The notes: generated by a model not told the origin, from the sequence alone. 64,000 bases of DNA from Clitopilus passeckerianus (GCA_944990035.1 CALYLX010000054.1:372001-436000); one strand, 5' to 3'; counted from the stretch's first letter, positions 44,430 to 57,539 are shown. Translations and numbers: made by a program.

Positions 44430-46140
44430 CCCCAGTACCGGTTGCAGGATGTGTGAACCTTCCTCCTGATGCGGGGGTGATGAATCCTTGGATGATGGCC
44501 ACGCCAATTGTTGGCAGGTCATCGGGCCTGTCAGCTGGGTCAGGTCGTAATGCCCAAATGCAAGCAGGGGCACCACACCCGTTCTCTCCGTAAACTCATA
44601 AGGCGCATTTCCAGAATCCTCGCCTTCATCCGCAAACCTTCCTGAGTCCTAAGGCGTTCAGCTCATAACAGCTCCCCATGGTGGACCCCTATATGTACCT
44701 GGCCACACCATCAACTGTATTTGGAAATTCGCCTGCACATACCCCATCACCAGCCATGTATGCGCAATCTCTGTCGTTGATTCAGGAACATCCAGGCATT
44801 TCCGGTCCTGCGTTTAGGATGCCAGGTGGTGAGGTGGTATACCTGGGTCACCGTTCCAACACCCTCCTACGCCAGTTGGTCCCAGCTTACCGAGGAGTCC
44901 GATCCCTCAGATTCCTGGTCGGTGTATGGCACGCCGTTGCATCATCCTGAACAGCAGCTTCAGTCATATTCTCCATTTATGGGTTAGAAACAGCAACAGC
45001 ATCTCCAGGGGATGTGGGGAAGCAGCAGTCCGTAGGGAAGTTGGTCGGGGATCCCGTCCCCTGCTGAGGGAGGTGTAGCAGCAGGAAGAGGCCTGGCTGC
45101 TGGTGGCGGTGATGCGACACCTCCACCTCCGCCGAGTGGGAGAAAGGACGTTGAGCTGCCTGGACATCTGGAGCAAGGTTCAGCTCCTACCCCTGTGCCT
45201 GTAACTAGGAGACTGCGCCTGTCTCCTCGAGTGTCGAGCAGGACTCCAAGCAGGAGCAAGGCCGAGGCTGATGCAACAGCGTCGAGGGAAAAAAAAGTGG
45301 AAGGTAGCTTGAGTACGAGGACATGGGAGGCAGGAGGTGTGAGCCGTTCGGCTGGTGCATCTTCTCCTGGACCATCTCCGCCTACAATTCCTAAGGCGAA
45401 GAAGAGCAATAGTACCTCGAAGGATACCAAGGTCCCCAAGACACACAGAAGGGATTCAGAGGATCCCAGTGAGTGCTGGAATGGTCGTTATTGGGTCGAC
45501 GTCCTCCCTCTATTCATCCTTTGGGATTGGTTGCGACAGGATCAGGGTGGAGTGATATTCCTCCTCGTGAGGCGCATATCCAGTAACCACTTAACCCCAA
45601 CCATAATCCTATCCTGGCAAAATGAAGGGGGGGAGTTGCCACGTCACCCTCCATGTAGCGATGTCAGCTCAACGGCGAGGTTATGTGTAAGACTGCTCTG
45701 CTCGCATAAAAGGTCCACGAGCTCATCAACCTCGCCCCTCTTGACATTCAATGCGACGCCTGCCGTTGGCGGATATACTCCTCTCTCACCAGAGCAGGAA
45801 GCTGCTAGTGCATCATTGTCTTCTTCGTCTGTATCAAAACGGCTTGCACCGGAGATCGGGTCATTCCAAGGAGCAGCTGCAGAATTCTAGGCATGTTGTG
45901 TACCTTTTGACGGCTCTGTCAAGTCGACTTGTCAAGAACGGACGCTTGAATCCTCTCGATTCACAACTCCGTATCGTCATTCGCATCGTTTGCCGAGGCG
46001 AATCCGGCTGCTCCTATGTCTCCTGACTCTCAACTACCTAGAAGTTTCGGTGATCCGAACTCTGCTCAGAGTACCGTAGCAGTTGCAGGTGTATCCTCTC
46101 CATCGGACGAGGACAACGCTGCAGAGACGCTGTTTGGCAG
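44430..46140 (+). pseudogene. P-gene fragments: 3' part, then 5' part
   Basis: From about 44,450 to 45,480 the DNA follows exon 4 of the intact P gene (VNLPPDAGVMNPWMMATP-like start, HTPSPAMYAQSLS block, PSGRKDVELPGH, then KAKKSNSTSKDTKVPK) with stops and gaps. From about 45,690 to 46,090 it follows P exon 2 (YTPLSPEQEAASASLSSSS, KRLAPEIGSFQ). The 5' part lying after the 3' part suggests the junction of two head-to-tail copies, both degraded. Confidence 0.65.
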
Positions 46141-46811
46141 CGAATGCTCATGCGGGATGTCGGTCCAATAACAGCGGAGGAGCCCCAGCAAAAATGGTGG
46201 CGAAGGCATCTCAGGGTCTCAGGCCCCAGGAGCCGTTCTCCTAATTTCTTGGCCTCAAACCTGTACCCACTACTTCATTACATGTATGCCCCGACCTTCG
46301 CTGTAATAGAAGTTGATGGTCTGTCCTACTGGCCCTATATCCGCGAGATTGAGCAATATCGCGACGGTATGCCGACAACTTTCTGAACCCGGAGGAAGCC
46401 TGGCTACCAAATTTAAATATCGCACGATCCCACCCCCGGATGTACCTTAGTTCAGTTAAGGATGTCACCTCAAGTCAACCTTGTCGGCGGCCCCCCAGTG
46501 TCATCGCTTTCTCTCGTCAGTGGCCTTCCGAAGAATGAAAGTGGCGAACTGCAGGCGATGTAGACGGCCGCCGACATCCTCGTTTCTGTCGTACGGTCCA
46601 CATATTCCCAATGATTGCAGGACTCGTGAAATGAGTGGGTATCCTAGTTGTCCAGAACCACCCCCTAGTGTAAGCAGGATATCAAATAAATAGCTAATGA
46701 GGCTGTCCGCATACTCAGAAGAGGTTCTGTTGAATGTAACACTTAATTCGCGGCGGTCGGACAATAGAATGGAGGAGCATTCTGAAGTCGTTCAAATACG
46801 AAAAAATGAAT

Positions 46812-47587
46812 TTAATGCGAAGCCTCTCCGTCTTCCGGATGTTCGGAGGCAAGGTAGAAACAGATGTACGCCCTCAGCTCATCGAGGTCGTTCTCATCCA
46901 GGAGCATCTCCCCAGTCACGTCTTTGATGGACTTGTTACGCCCACTCAGTCGATATGCCTCCCAGATCCCGCAGAGCGTCTTTTCCTTTGCTACCATAAT
47001 CATCGCCTTCGTTTGGCCTTGGATCCACTTACTGGTGCTACCTTTCATCCTAACTACAGCTTCTCCGTTTGGCGCAACTGTAGGTGGGAAAGCCTGATGA
47101 GTCAGATAATATAGTGCTTAGAGGTGATATCACGAACTCATGTCGGCGTCGGTGTAGCGCACGTTGGATGAAGTGCCATTGTGGGTTAGCTCTAAACTCT
47201 TGGTGTGGCCATCTGGAACAAGTCTATTAACGGTCGCTATCATGACGAATAGGGCGTTACTTACACACGAACGCCCTTGATATATCCGCGGTCACTTTCT
47301 CATCCGCATGCTGGTTCCACCCCGCCGAATCTTTCCCGACTAAAAAAAGTGAGCACGCCGAATAAATATTTCACTGAATATCACCTACTTATGGTGCCTG
47401 AGAATGAAAACTGTGCATCCCCGTCGTCGAGCAGCTTCAGCGGGTCTGGTGTTGCTGACGTAGCATTGGCACTCCCATGAGGACGTCCAGAAACTTCGTG
47501 GAGCCCTTTCATGGCGGCCAAAGCCGCTTTGACAACTGGGTCAGCAGCATCTTGCGCCTGGGATCGATTCGGCCAGTTTGGAGCCAT
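46812..47587 (-). CDS. G-family small protein, G2
   Basis: Exons 47587-47389, 47339-47265, 47212-47138 and 47077-46812 give 204 residues. Starts MAPNWPNRSQAQDAADPVV; contains LLDDGDAQFSFSGTI, GKDSAGWNQHADEKVTADIS, SLELTHNGTSSNVRYTDAD, GSTSKWIQGQTKAMIM and a charged C-terminal helix ending YLASEHPEDGEASH. Exon 1 length (199), exons 2 and 3 (75 each) and intron phases are identical to G4, and similarity continues about 1 kb upstream, so G2 and G4 are a recent segmental duplication. No breaks. Function unknown. Confidence 0.7.
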
Positions 47588-47599
47588 CTCCAGGTGTTG

Positions 47600-48640
47600 G
47601 CCAAAATGCAATAGCCCACTGAGCCTTGATATAGGCGTCCATCCCCAGGCTCTCTTTGGTACGTGTTTTGATGGATGAAGCAGAGGTGAAGACACGGATT
47701 CCATCTCACGGTGAAAGACCTGCCAAGAGATATGTGGATACGCCATGTCAAGCTATAACCTGCCTGATCTATGGTTCTTCCTCAATTTTCAGCGTACTCT
47801 TTCCAGATGGGAAGCAGGATAGGTGGTTGTTTGGGTGTTTACGTTGGTGAAATCGCCTACAGGGGAAAGACGATCTCCAGAAATAGAATATCAGCGGGTT
47901 GTTCAAGATGGAGTATTCCCATCTCAGCCACATTATTGAATAGGGGGCGTACGGCATGGCAGTGGAATGTGCGCCAATCTGTCAAAAGTGATATCGAGAA
48001 GTTTTCCGCAAGGTCTTTGGAACACACACACATGCTTATGAATGATGCAATCCAAAGACGAACTTGAATACCCGTATGACACGCTTGTTAGCGCTGCCAA
48101 CTTGAAGTATGAACTTTGCTCACGAATGGCTAAGTTCCCCATATTCTAAAGAACGATGCACCCTCGAGCTGTACCCAATGATGGCTCCCAATGTGAATGA
48201 CTGTGAAAGGCTCATGGTTGGCACGACCTCCTGATCAATGCAGGCGCTTATAAGTACCACAACATATCCACGCCACCGAATGTTCTGAAATCGGAGATCT
48301 GCACTGGTAAATGTGGTGCACTCGGGTGGCTCATCTAGCATGTTATCGATGAATGTCTGTATGAGGTATGTCTCATTTCGTTCGATTCGAGTGTTTTGAC
48401 ACGGGGTGTGACGCGTGACACGGTTGTCGAAATTCTTAATTCGACAAACTACCATACTTAGCGACAGAGACGTCAGTGAAGAATCGAAGTATGTTCTCAA
48501 CCTCACAACGATCTGATGGTGGTTCTTGGCATTGACACGCATACCACCTGCCGCCTCATTTAGGAACGGAAGCCGTATCGATCTCTGTCTCAGCCGGTTA
48601 TAGCGCCTCCTGGAAAATGTCACGGTGTATGGTGTAATTC
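47600..48640 (-). repeat. Segmental duplication upstream of G2
   Basis: This block resembles 57,540-58,560 upstream of G4, for example around the shared runs CCTGCCAAGAGATATG and AGAAATAGAATATCAGCGG, with many substitutions and small gaps. It contains a 167-codon minus-strand open frame (48,623-48,120) of unknown nature; in the 58-kb copy the same frame is broken, so it is not a convincing gene. The block may hold the G2 promoter. Confidence 0.5.
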
Positions 48641-48689
48641 CATGGAGGTCTTCGATCGCGAAGCTGCTATGGAAATTGTTTCCCCCGGA

Positions 48690-49895
48690 ACTGGGAACGT
48701 GCCAATATGAACGGCAGTCTGAATTCTGTTTGTGCTACAATGAGGGGGTACGGACTTCTTCACACCGGCAAAGGCAGAGTTGGGGGAAAAGCCTTACCGA
48801 GTGGCGGGGCTACATACTTTTTACGTTCCCATACGTTCCATCCGTTACCGTTCCTGTGGAACGTGTGCGTTACATACTTTACCCATGAAGGCCAGAATTA
48901 GCATCTGGAAGCGTTTAATACCATACATATGTTATAAACCACCTTTTCCCGACCTATACATGCTTTTGTTTGTTCTAGAAGTGATTTTGAACGTGAACGA
49001 TGCTAACCTCGGTCAACCATATCGGGATTTAGTCGGACCTCGAACCAGATTGATGGAAATACTACAAAAGAGGATATATGGCGATTCTATCCGAGAATTG
49101 GAACCGTATGTATGCTGTTGCAAACGTCAAAGGTATTATCAACACTAGAGTATCATGCCTGGTAATAATTATTTTGAGAGGGGAAAGCCTTTTAGTATAT
49201 TCTAAACCACAATAAGAGGTTAAATATACGCTTAATACTCTATAGTAAAACAAATGAAGTCAATACAACTTGACTATCGAGCCTCAGGAATCCGACGCTA
49301 AGTTGTTTAAAGCTCCGATTGATGAAGATTCCCACGACTGGAACGTTTATGGAACGTCAGGAACGCAAGGCCGGAAACCATACGTTCCGCTTTGGAACGT
49401 ATGGAACGCAAGTGTAAAATTGAAACGTAAGTGGAACGCAAGGCGTAACGTGAGTGAGAAATGGAACGTAAGTGGAACGCAAGCTGGTAACGCAACCGTT
49501 CGTGGTCAAAATCTAAAGCCCACAACTTGCTAATGCAAGCCTTCCTACACAAGAGTGATTGATCATTGCGATCGCTCTTAGACTGAAAAAGCACACTTGT
49601 ATAATTTTTACCTTTTCTCCCATCTCAAAGCTCCCCAAAGCGCACATTCCGGTCATTATCTTGCTACGGTAAAGGTCGTTTCATCTCATTAAGTCAAAAA
49701 GAAGCCGAAGGCTCGCTCAGTTCGAAAACGGAAGAAAAATGCTTGAATTCCTGATGATCTTAGACTGTACATAACTATCCACTAAATGACATTCGAATAC
49801 AGTAAAAATACATCTACAACTAAACTTCTGGAACGTATATGGAACGTACCTCGGGAACGTAGAACGTGAGCCGGAACGTGAAAAGCTGGAACGCC
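48690..49895. repeat. GGAACG repeat cluster
   Basis: GGAACG occurs eight times within about 180 bases at 49,320-49,500 and five times at 49,830-49,895, often as TGGAACG followed by TA or CA. At 48,820-48,860 the complement CGTTCC dominates, so the left and right flanks are inverted relative to each other. The unit is not strictly periodic. Subterminal repeats of a non-autonomous DNA transposon or a degenerate minisatellite are both possible. No gene is evident in between. Confidence 0.5.
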
Positions 49896-49904
49896 CACCG
49901 AGTG

Positions 49905-50171
49905 CGGTAAGTTACCTTCGTCGGGTCGGCCACAGGTTTGGTAGGTAACTTAGAGCCAATACTCTCATAATGCATAGGCCAAAATGTGACCCAGCCAATG
50001 CATAATGATAATTACGCATTATTATATCTGATTTTGGCCGGGGAAGTCACACCCAAATCCACCGAAAGCGATTTTCGACTTGACTTTTGGCCTAAAACAT
50101 TATGTCATGTGGTTACGTGTAGGTAAGTAGCTGGTAACTTCGCCTCTGGACCCGACCCAAGTAACTTACCG
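49905..50171. mobile_element. MITE with imperfect terminal inverted repeats
   Basis: A 267-bp AT-rich element begins CGGTAAGTTAC and ends GTAACTTACCG; the complementarity extends imperfectly for about 25-30 bases (GTCGGGTC inside both ends). A second, inner pair (GTAGGTAACTTA against GTAGGTAAGTAG) lies close by. It has no coding capacity. A target-site duplication was not clear, so the superfamily is not assigned. Confidence 0.6.
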
Positions 50172-51500
50172 GAAAGAAAGGTCGGCGAGGTTTCTTCCCC
50201 AACGCTAGCCCGGAAAACCTGTTTTGGATCGGATGTGTGAGGTGTGCATGTTATTAGGTATGTAAAGTAACTCTTAGATATTTGGGCAATGTCGCATTAC
50301 TTGCATGCGGGATCTGGATAAGCCGTCACCTCAATTCATATGAACTGAAAGTAACGTCCGTTAATTTCCGTTGGATACAGGAGCCTGAACTCCTGAGTAT
50401 GACCCCAGAAGATTTGTGAAACATGTTCGATAAAATAGCTTCCTAGCTGTAGGTCGACCACGTACCCAACAGAGGATGAAGTTGAATGATTTTTCGAGGT
50501 ACGCCACCTGTTCACGTCCCGATTGCTAGTGATATCTTCGCGCTGTGCGCCTCGCCATCGTTCTTGGACTTAGGTCGATCTTAAACGCTTCTCCAATATC
50601 TTACACGCCGTGGTTCAAAACCCAACGATATACCTTATATTCATATAGTCGCCTATCCAGATGTATGCTCTTCATCCCTAGAGTTTGTTTTGAACGAGGG
50701 AAATCCTCTAGAATTTGAGTGGACTACTCCACACTCAGCGGCCCCGAAATGGTAGATTAGAGCGAATCGATGCGGGTATACAAGAACGCGCACCCCTCCT
50801 TGACCTCCAATGGTTGTGCCGAGACCTAGACGGTTCGCCCTCACTCTGGCCCTTTCGACTCCTTTCGTGAAGCTGAGCTTTTGAACAAAAATTTGACCTA
50901 AAAACAGCTTCAAAAATTTGGGAAAAAAATGCGGAGTTCTGTTTTTTGACGTAACTCGCCATCCTGAGACTCGACCATAAGAGGGTTTTGACTCAAGGAG
51001 ATATCCGATGAGCTGATTTATGTAGGCCCAACTTCATAGCCGCTTTCAGAACGATAGGCACTTTTGAAACTACGCTAGTCGAAGGAAATCCGCTGGAACC
51101 GCGCCTTCCGTTTCCTTGCTGAGTGCAGCCGTGGTATTGGTAATGTACGTCCTGGCCTAGACCTTTTTTCCATTTATGTTGTCGAGTTCCAAGCTCGTCA
51201 CTTACATATGCTCGCGACTTGACCAAAGCAAGCCAAATACCTGGAGAATTTTGAACGTGGATTCTGCATAATTATGGACTTCGCTGTGAAAAATCGAGTC
51301 CTGTCAAGGTCTAGAACCGTGCAAGCAGCGTCTATCTCGCCACCCGGAGAGAGATCAGGAATGAGTGAGGGCGGTGTAAATCCCATGAGGAAAGGAAGTC
51401 CGGACCGGGAACGGCCCGGGAATATTTCACACCGGCACATATTACACAGGCCTCTCGCGATGTGCAGTCAGTTGCGATCCGTCAGGGAAAAATATGGAAT
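50172..51500. other. Gene-poor stretch
   Basis: No exon with splice support. Minus-strand frames around 50,650-50,960 and 51,200-51,440 have no recognised domain. Confidence 0.35.
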
Positions 51501-51513
51501 CGGTTCCTAGCTT

Positions 51514-52340
51514 CTAGTCTTCTCCATGTTCGGAGGCAAGATATAAACAAATATATACCCTCAGCTCTCCGAGATCCTCGAAAACCTCCTTGAGCATATT
51601 CACAGTTATGCCCTCGATCAGGCTATTACTCCTCTTGTATGCGTCCCAAATTCCGCAGAGACCTTTGAACTTGGTAGCCATGATTGTCGCTTTTGTTTGA
51701 CCTTCAATCCACTTAGACGTACCACCCTTTATGATGAGGGAGACGTCCCCTTCCGGCGCCGCTGAGGAGAAGGTGTGTTAGGTCAATTGATCAGGCACTA
51801 CCTTGCCTAGGGAAATATGACGAACCCAGGCTGTTATTCGTATAACACACATCCGCTGAATGTCCGACGTGACTTGAGGTTATACTCGCTCTGTGCGAGT
51901 CTATGCTCGGTTAGCTTACATTGTTTGGCGGAGTGAAAAAACGCTTTACTCACATATAAACGTATTCGATACATCCGCAATGACTTTCTGGTCCGCATCC
52001 TGCCTCATCCCCACTCGATCTCTCCCGACTGGAACAGGAGAACGTGTCAGAAAAGCGCTTCTTGAAACAACAAAATGGTCATTTCTGGCGACGTACTCAG
52101 AGTGCAGCCCGAGTAAAACATGTTTGAGGTTCCATCCTCGATCATCTTCAAGGGTGGTAATGCTGCCGACGTACAACCGGCACTCCTACCAAACCATGGG
52201 AATCGTTTGTTCAATTGTTTCTTCAGACTCTTCCATGCCTTTGCCCAAGAACATCGTTTGTTCAGTTTCTTCTTTGCCGCTATTGCACCACCAACTGCGC
52301 CAGAATTATCGTGCGGTTGATCAAGAGTCCAGGGAAGCAT
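51514..52340 (-). CDS. G-family small protein, G3
   Basis: Exons 52340-52097, 52028-51954, 51900-51826 and 51761-51514 give 213 residues. Exons 2 and 3 are 75 bases and phases match the other members. Recognisable blocks: QDADQKVIADVS, SSHVGHSADV, GGTSKWIEGQTKATIM, CGIWDAYKRS and YLASEHGED. The first exon is diverged and contains an internal repeat (KKLNKRCSWAK against KKQLNKRFPWFG). Intact. The ATG at 52340 is the first in frame but the true start is less certain than for G2 and G4. Function unknown. Confidence 0.6.
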
Positions 52341-52349
52341 TGATAGGTG

Positions 52350-53300
52350 TTTGGCCGCAAAGCAATACGCTAGGGAACCTTGATATAGGCTTCGGTTCTC
52401 GATGTGACCTTGTGGTGGCCTGTGGGCTAGGAAGAGGTGTACTCGTTACATTAGGGAGATGCCGAGAAGAGTAGATGGGTTCTTTCTCACCTCGCGTTCG
52501 CCGTCCTCCAAAGCCCAAAATGATACTATCCATGGCATCCTTTATGGGTTTGAGGCCACATGAGCTTAAGCCTATTATTGGCATTGGCGGTACATAATTA
52601 TTATAATTTATTTTTTCCGAGATACGCCAGAGCGAGTGACGCCGAGGCCGCGGCCGTCGCTGCTGTTATCCGCTATGTACGCGGGTTCCTAGCATTTCGT
52701 GATATGTTCGGACTGAAAAGAATGTGTATGGTGTATAACGACGAGCTAGAGAGCAGCTTCTTGTCAGCGGGATTGCGGTCGGTAAATCTGGTCCAGACCA
52801 TGATGCTCTTCCAAGCTCAGCATCTGTAGCCACTTTAATGTAAGAGAGCTCCATACGAAAGGCCAAGCATTGCAGATATTGGGTCGGATACGGTCATCAT
52901 GGTCGTTAGAGCTGCTGTGGTGTAGGGTTCACAGCCTGAGCCATAAGGCGTGACCGGAATAGCCCTGGACCCTTCTTTGGAACATCAGCTGTGGGTCGTG
53001 TGAAATTGTGAATGATCTTCCAAGAACAGGCTGTGAGGGTCGTGTGAATCCAAGACTAGAGCATGCTTGATCACCCTTCCCATCTCCTCATCCGGACTCC
53101 TGACGGCGTGTACGCTTTCATCGGCTTATGGAGATAAGTCCAGGAACCTGATAATCTTACACTCGGCATTCAACACGTAGTCCGGCATATGATACTAATA
53201 CGCCACTCAGCTGCATCGTGGAGGAGTCGGAGCAGGTCTTGCTCCACTGCTGCTAGGAAATTGTACGATGAAAAGATAATATAGCAAAACAGACCTTTCA
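52350..53300. other. Gene-poor stretch
   Basis: Short frames on both strands near 52,560-52,870 lack recognised motifs. Nothing else was seen. Confidence 0.3.
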
Positions 53301-56240
53301 GAGATGTACTACATCGCTATGGGTGAGTTTATACACACTCTTTCATGTCTGATATCATTGACGCCTGGCGCATGTCCGCTTAGCACTGCCAGCGATATGA
53401 CACTTCCACTGCTACTTCCGGCTGCGCCTCCATTCTACACCATATCTACAATCTTCTTCACGACCACTTCATCCGGAATACGTCCAAATCCGAGCCCGCC
53501 GGCGTTCCTCGACCATCTCGTTGCATACACCATCGGCAGTTCGAATCATCCCCGAGGCTCCAACTAGGTCCTTCGTCCAGTACCTCTTTTTCCAGTTTAT
53601 CGCAGCCTCCCGCTTTTTTTAAATGTGTTTTCTCCCATGGAAGGGATATACACATTCAATCTCTTCGCCCCCTCATCATCCCTACTTCCTGAACCCTCGT
53701 CATAGCTACCTATCACTCATACTTCCTGGGTATATATGACCCCACTGTCAACGATCTGCGAAAATTTGCCTCGAGGCACTCCGTCACCAGCCATTTCCGC
53801 ACACTCTCTCCCACCCAGGACCGTCCGGTTAAGCCCAGTCCTATCACCCTTTCAACGTCATCCTTCCACGCCAGCTAGCCTCAATCCACCGGAGAGTTTG
53901 ATGCCCCAGACTAACCCCTCGGCGTATGGTGCACCGATACATCACTCTGCCACAGCTTCTGTCCCACTCTCCCCTCGTGCCCCAGCAACAACAACACCCC
54001 AAAAAGGTTCCTGAAAGTAGTTCTCCACGGGGCTCGGACCCTGCCTGGCAACTCCAACACCTCTCCACACCCATACAAGGAAATAGAGGACGCAGTGCTA
54101 TCCATCTCATTCCTTTGTGACTGTCAAGAAGAACGACCACTGCAGAGCTTCCCTCACCTCGGATCAGAGAACTAGTTCCATTGCTGCCCTAGCCATGACA
54201 ACCGACGGACCATGAACTACGAACCACGACCGACAGCCATGACCGAGAACCCAAACCCAAGCATGATCGTTGCTGAGAGATAGAGAGTGTGGCGGGGCTG
54301 GGAAGAAGATAGGGGATGAGTGGGGTGGTAGCTCGAGGATGACTCAATGAGGATGTGGATATGGGAAGTTGGTGATGGTAGGCCCATGGCGTAAATTGCA
54401 GCCTCGACCTTTCTTCCCAGACTGAGTCATCTCGATTGAATACATCTTCGTACTGCTCCTCCCGGGTTGAGTTTGTTCACCATACACTACACGTTGATTG
54501 GAAGGAGTCCTTCGTGGCCCCCGTCCCATTGCCGTCACCATCGTTCTTGCACTGCTGGGAAACGGTGCTGCCAACAGCAGACCCTTTTTTTTTTTCAACT
54601 TGCCCTGTCGGTTCTACCGCCATCAAGGACACTTTATAGCTGGGTGCCGCCTGGGACAGATATTCTCGATATGTATGTATGATCCTCCTCACGCGATTGC
54701 ATGCACTGATTATATTACCGGGTGCCTCCCACCACCCGTTACGAGAGTTCTTTCGACCCCTCGATCGCCGTGACAGTCGCTCGCTCATCAAGCGACGCTC
54801 TTGGCGACATCGTGGAGCTAGTCCTTGCAAATGTTCTACCGATTTGGACCAGGGTGATAGCTGTGTTACTGCAGACGAAGTTAGGGTGAGACGAAGGGAA
54901 AAAGGTGACAATGAAGGTTCGTGTTTTCCGTTCACCTGTACTCCGTTCTTGTAGCTGATATCGCCACCGTCAGGAACCGATGTGATTCTGATAGTGACCT
55001 TGAAATATCTTTCGCGCTCACGTCAACCCCGTACGAAACGGACTTGCCGCACCCGTACCAATCACCGTATACCCATTCTTATCCACCACTCTCCTCCACT
55101 GCTCTTCTTGCTTGTGGTGACAGCACGGAAAAAATTTCCACCGGACCCATTCTCTCTGTCACCTTCAGAGGTGTACCTCCCCAACTCGTCGCGCGCCATC
55201 CTTCCCGAGTCCCCTGGTGTTCGGCCCGTCAAACCTACCCATGCTGGAGCCTACGTGTACATGGCTACTCTGTCGATTTTTTGTTGGACATTCGCCTTCA
55301 CATAGCGTATTCAAGAACATCCGACTAATCTAGGCACTGCGTCTGGGATCATATTGCCAGGTGATATACCTGGACCATATTTTCTGCATCCTCCACCTAC
55401 GTCAGCTCGTCTAGGCTTGCTAGGGAGTCCGATAACCCAGACTCTTCGCACTCGGTGTATGGCGCGCCGTTGCATCGTCCTGAACAGCAATTTTTCTCGT
55501 ATTCTCCCTTCGTGGGTCACCTCTGGTAGGAGAGTACGGTTCAGGTACGAAGTGGCACATGGGGAACTTGGCTGGTAATTTAATTATCTGTCGAGAGGGT
55601 TATGGCAGGGGGAGGGTGTGCCGCTAGTGGTGGTAGTGGCTGCGCTTCGCCTCCGCCAAGTGGGAGGAGGGACGTTGAGGTGCCCGGAAATCAGGAACAG
55701 GGTTCAACTCCTATCCCTGGGGCTGAGACTAGGAGACTGCGACCAGCTCTCCGAGTCCCAGCGAGTAAGAGTCCAAACGGATTGATGAGGAGGACGTTGG
55801 AGTATTGAGGATGAAGGAAGTGGAGGGTAGCTGGAGGACCAGGACATGGGACACGGGTGGGAGCAACTCAGCTGATGCTTCCACTCCTGGATCATCATCT
55901 ACTTCTTCAGCTCTCGGGGCGAAGAAGAGCAAGAGTACAACGAAGGATATCAAGGCCCTAACATCGTACCGAAGAACTCGGAGGACACCAGTTCTGGGAT
56001 AGTCGTTATTGGGTTGACGTCATCCGGCTCAAGGACACTGGCAACTTCAATTGCTGGCCATCATATCCTCACGGCTCGTTCTACTCCTTCAACGTCTCGG
56101 GCTCGGGCTGTCGCTGCGAGTAGCACCAGCTTGAAGAGGTCGAAGTTGAAGTTGGCCGGAAGTATTTCGGGGATTACGGAAAGTTTTGGGAGGTATTGAA
56201 TATAGAGAGGAGACGCGGCGGGAGCGGGAGGACAACGGAT
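53300..56240 (+). pseudogene. Degraded P-gene copies
   Basis: At least two partial copies. 53,740-54,110 follows the Pro-rich part of P exon 4 (RGTPSPAISAHSLPP). 54,600-54,640 and 54,715-54,910 each resemble P exon 3 (54,720 onward: YLPPPV-like start and CTCGATCGCCGTGACAGTCG against CTCGATCGCCATTACAGTCG). 55,000-56,200 follows exon 4 to its end (PSGRRDVEVPGNQEQG, then KLAGSISGITESFGRY). Frames are interrupted many times. Together with the other copies this shows repeated duplication of the P gene to the right of the intact one, always on the plus strand. Confidence 0.6.
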
Positions 56241-56756
56241 GGTGGTTAGCTATATGGCGAGCATAGGCTTGTATTGACACTATTATTTTATCGGTCGATT
56301 TCATATCGTATTTTCTTCTGACATACAATCACCAGGAGACATTACCGTTGCGGAGGTGACTTTGTAACTTGAACCCAATCGCCCTCGTACATAGAGTGAA
56401 ACTTCCCGCCTGTAGGGTGAGTTCTGCGCCTCGGTAGACTTGTTGATCTCGTTAAAGAACAGGAGCGTCTCGATGAGGAGTTTGCTTTGAAGGGCATCCT
56501 CCTCCTCTGCTCGCTCGGATAACTTGCTAAATACCATATCAATGAGCTCCTAAAGGGACACGCAAGCTCCCAAAAATGGGTTGGTCCTTGTGTGCACGTA
56601 CGATCCGTTCTTCCGAAAGTTCAAGTCTACGACGGTGGTGCTGGTGGGTGATAGTTTGTTCACGTGAGTTCATTCAGGTGCTGCTGCTGTTACGCGTAAT
56701 ACTTGATTCATCCGGAAGTCGTTCAAATACAAATCAAACTAGATTAATACGAAGCT

Positions 56757-57523
56757 CTAGGCTTCTCCATGCCTGGAGGCAAGGTGTAGACAAATATACT
56801 TCCTCAACTTCTCCAGGTCGTTTTTAAAATCCTCCCTGAGCATCTCCTCAGTTATGTGTGCGATCGACTCGTTACACCCACTCTCGTGATACGCCTTCCA
56901 GATCGCGCAGAGCCCCCTTTCCCCTGAGGCCATGATTGTAGCCTCCGTTTGACCTACAATCCACTTACTGGTGCCACCTTTCATCCTAACTACAGCTTGT
57001 CCCTTTGGTGCAACTATAAGGAGGGAAAGCCTGATGAGTCAGATATAATAGTGCTTAGAGGTGATATCACGAACTCATTTCGGCGTCCGTGTAACGCGCA
57101 TTGGATGAAGTGCCAGAGTGGGTTAACTCTAAACTCTTGGTGTGGCCATCTAAAACCAGTCAGCTGGTGGTCGCTATCGTGGCGAGAAGAGCTTTACTTA
57201 CATACAAACGCCTTCGATATATCCGCAGTCATTTTCTTATCCGCATGCTGATTCCACCCCGCCGAATCTTTCCCGACTAAAAAGGTGAGCACGCCGAATA
57301 AACACTTCACTGAGTATCACCTACTTATGGTGCCCGAGAACGAAAACTGTGCATCCCCATCGTCGAGCATCTTCAACGGGTCTGGCATTTCTGACATAGC
57401 GTTGGCACTCCCACTAGTTCGTCCGGAAACCCCGTGCAGTCCCTTCATTACAGCCAAAGCCGCTTCCACAACTGGGTCAGCAGCATCTTGCGCCTGGGAT
57501 TGACTGGGCTGGCCTGGAGCCAT
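56757..57523 (-). CDS. G-family small protein, G4
   Basis: Exons 57523-57325, 57276-57202, 57149-57075 and 57013-56757 give 201 residues. Starts MAPGQPSQSQAQDAADPVV, and shares with G2 the blocks LLDDGDAQFSFSGTI-like (MLDDGDAQFSFSGTI), GKDSAGWNQHADKKMTADIS, SLELTHSGTSSNARYTDAE and GGTSKWIVGQTEATIM, ending HLASRHGEA. Introns 1 and 3 are nearly alignable with G2. No breaks. A hydrophobic frame continues upstream of the chosen ATG, but the corresponding region of G2 is not open in that frame, which favours the internal MAP start. Confidence 0.7.
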
Positions 57524-57539
57524 CGCTAGGTGTTGGCCA

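Noticed and set aside
48120..48623. 167-codon minus-strand open frame
   Set aside because: Broken in the duplicated block at 58 kb and without recognised motifs; kept only as part of the duplication.
52666..52866. Minus-strand 66-codon frame starting with ATG
   Set aside because: Short, no splice support, no family resemblance.
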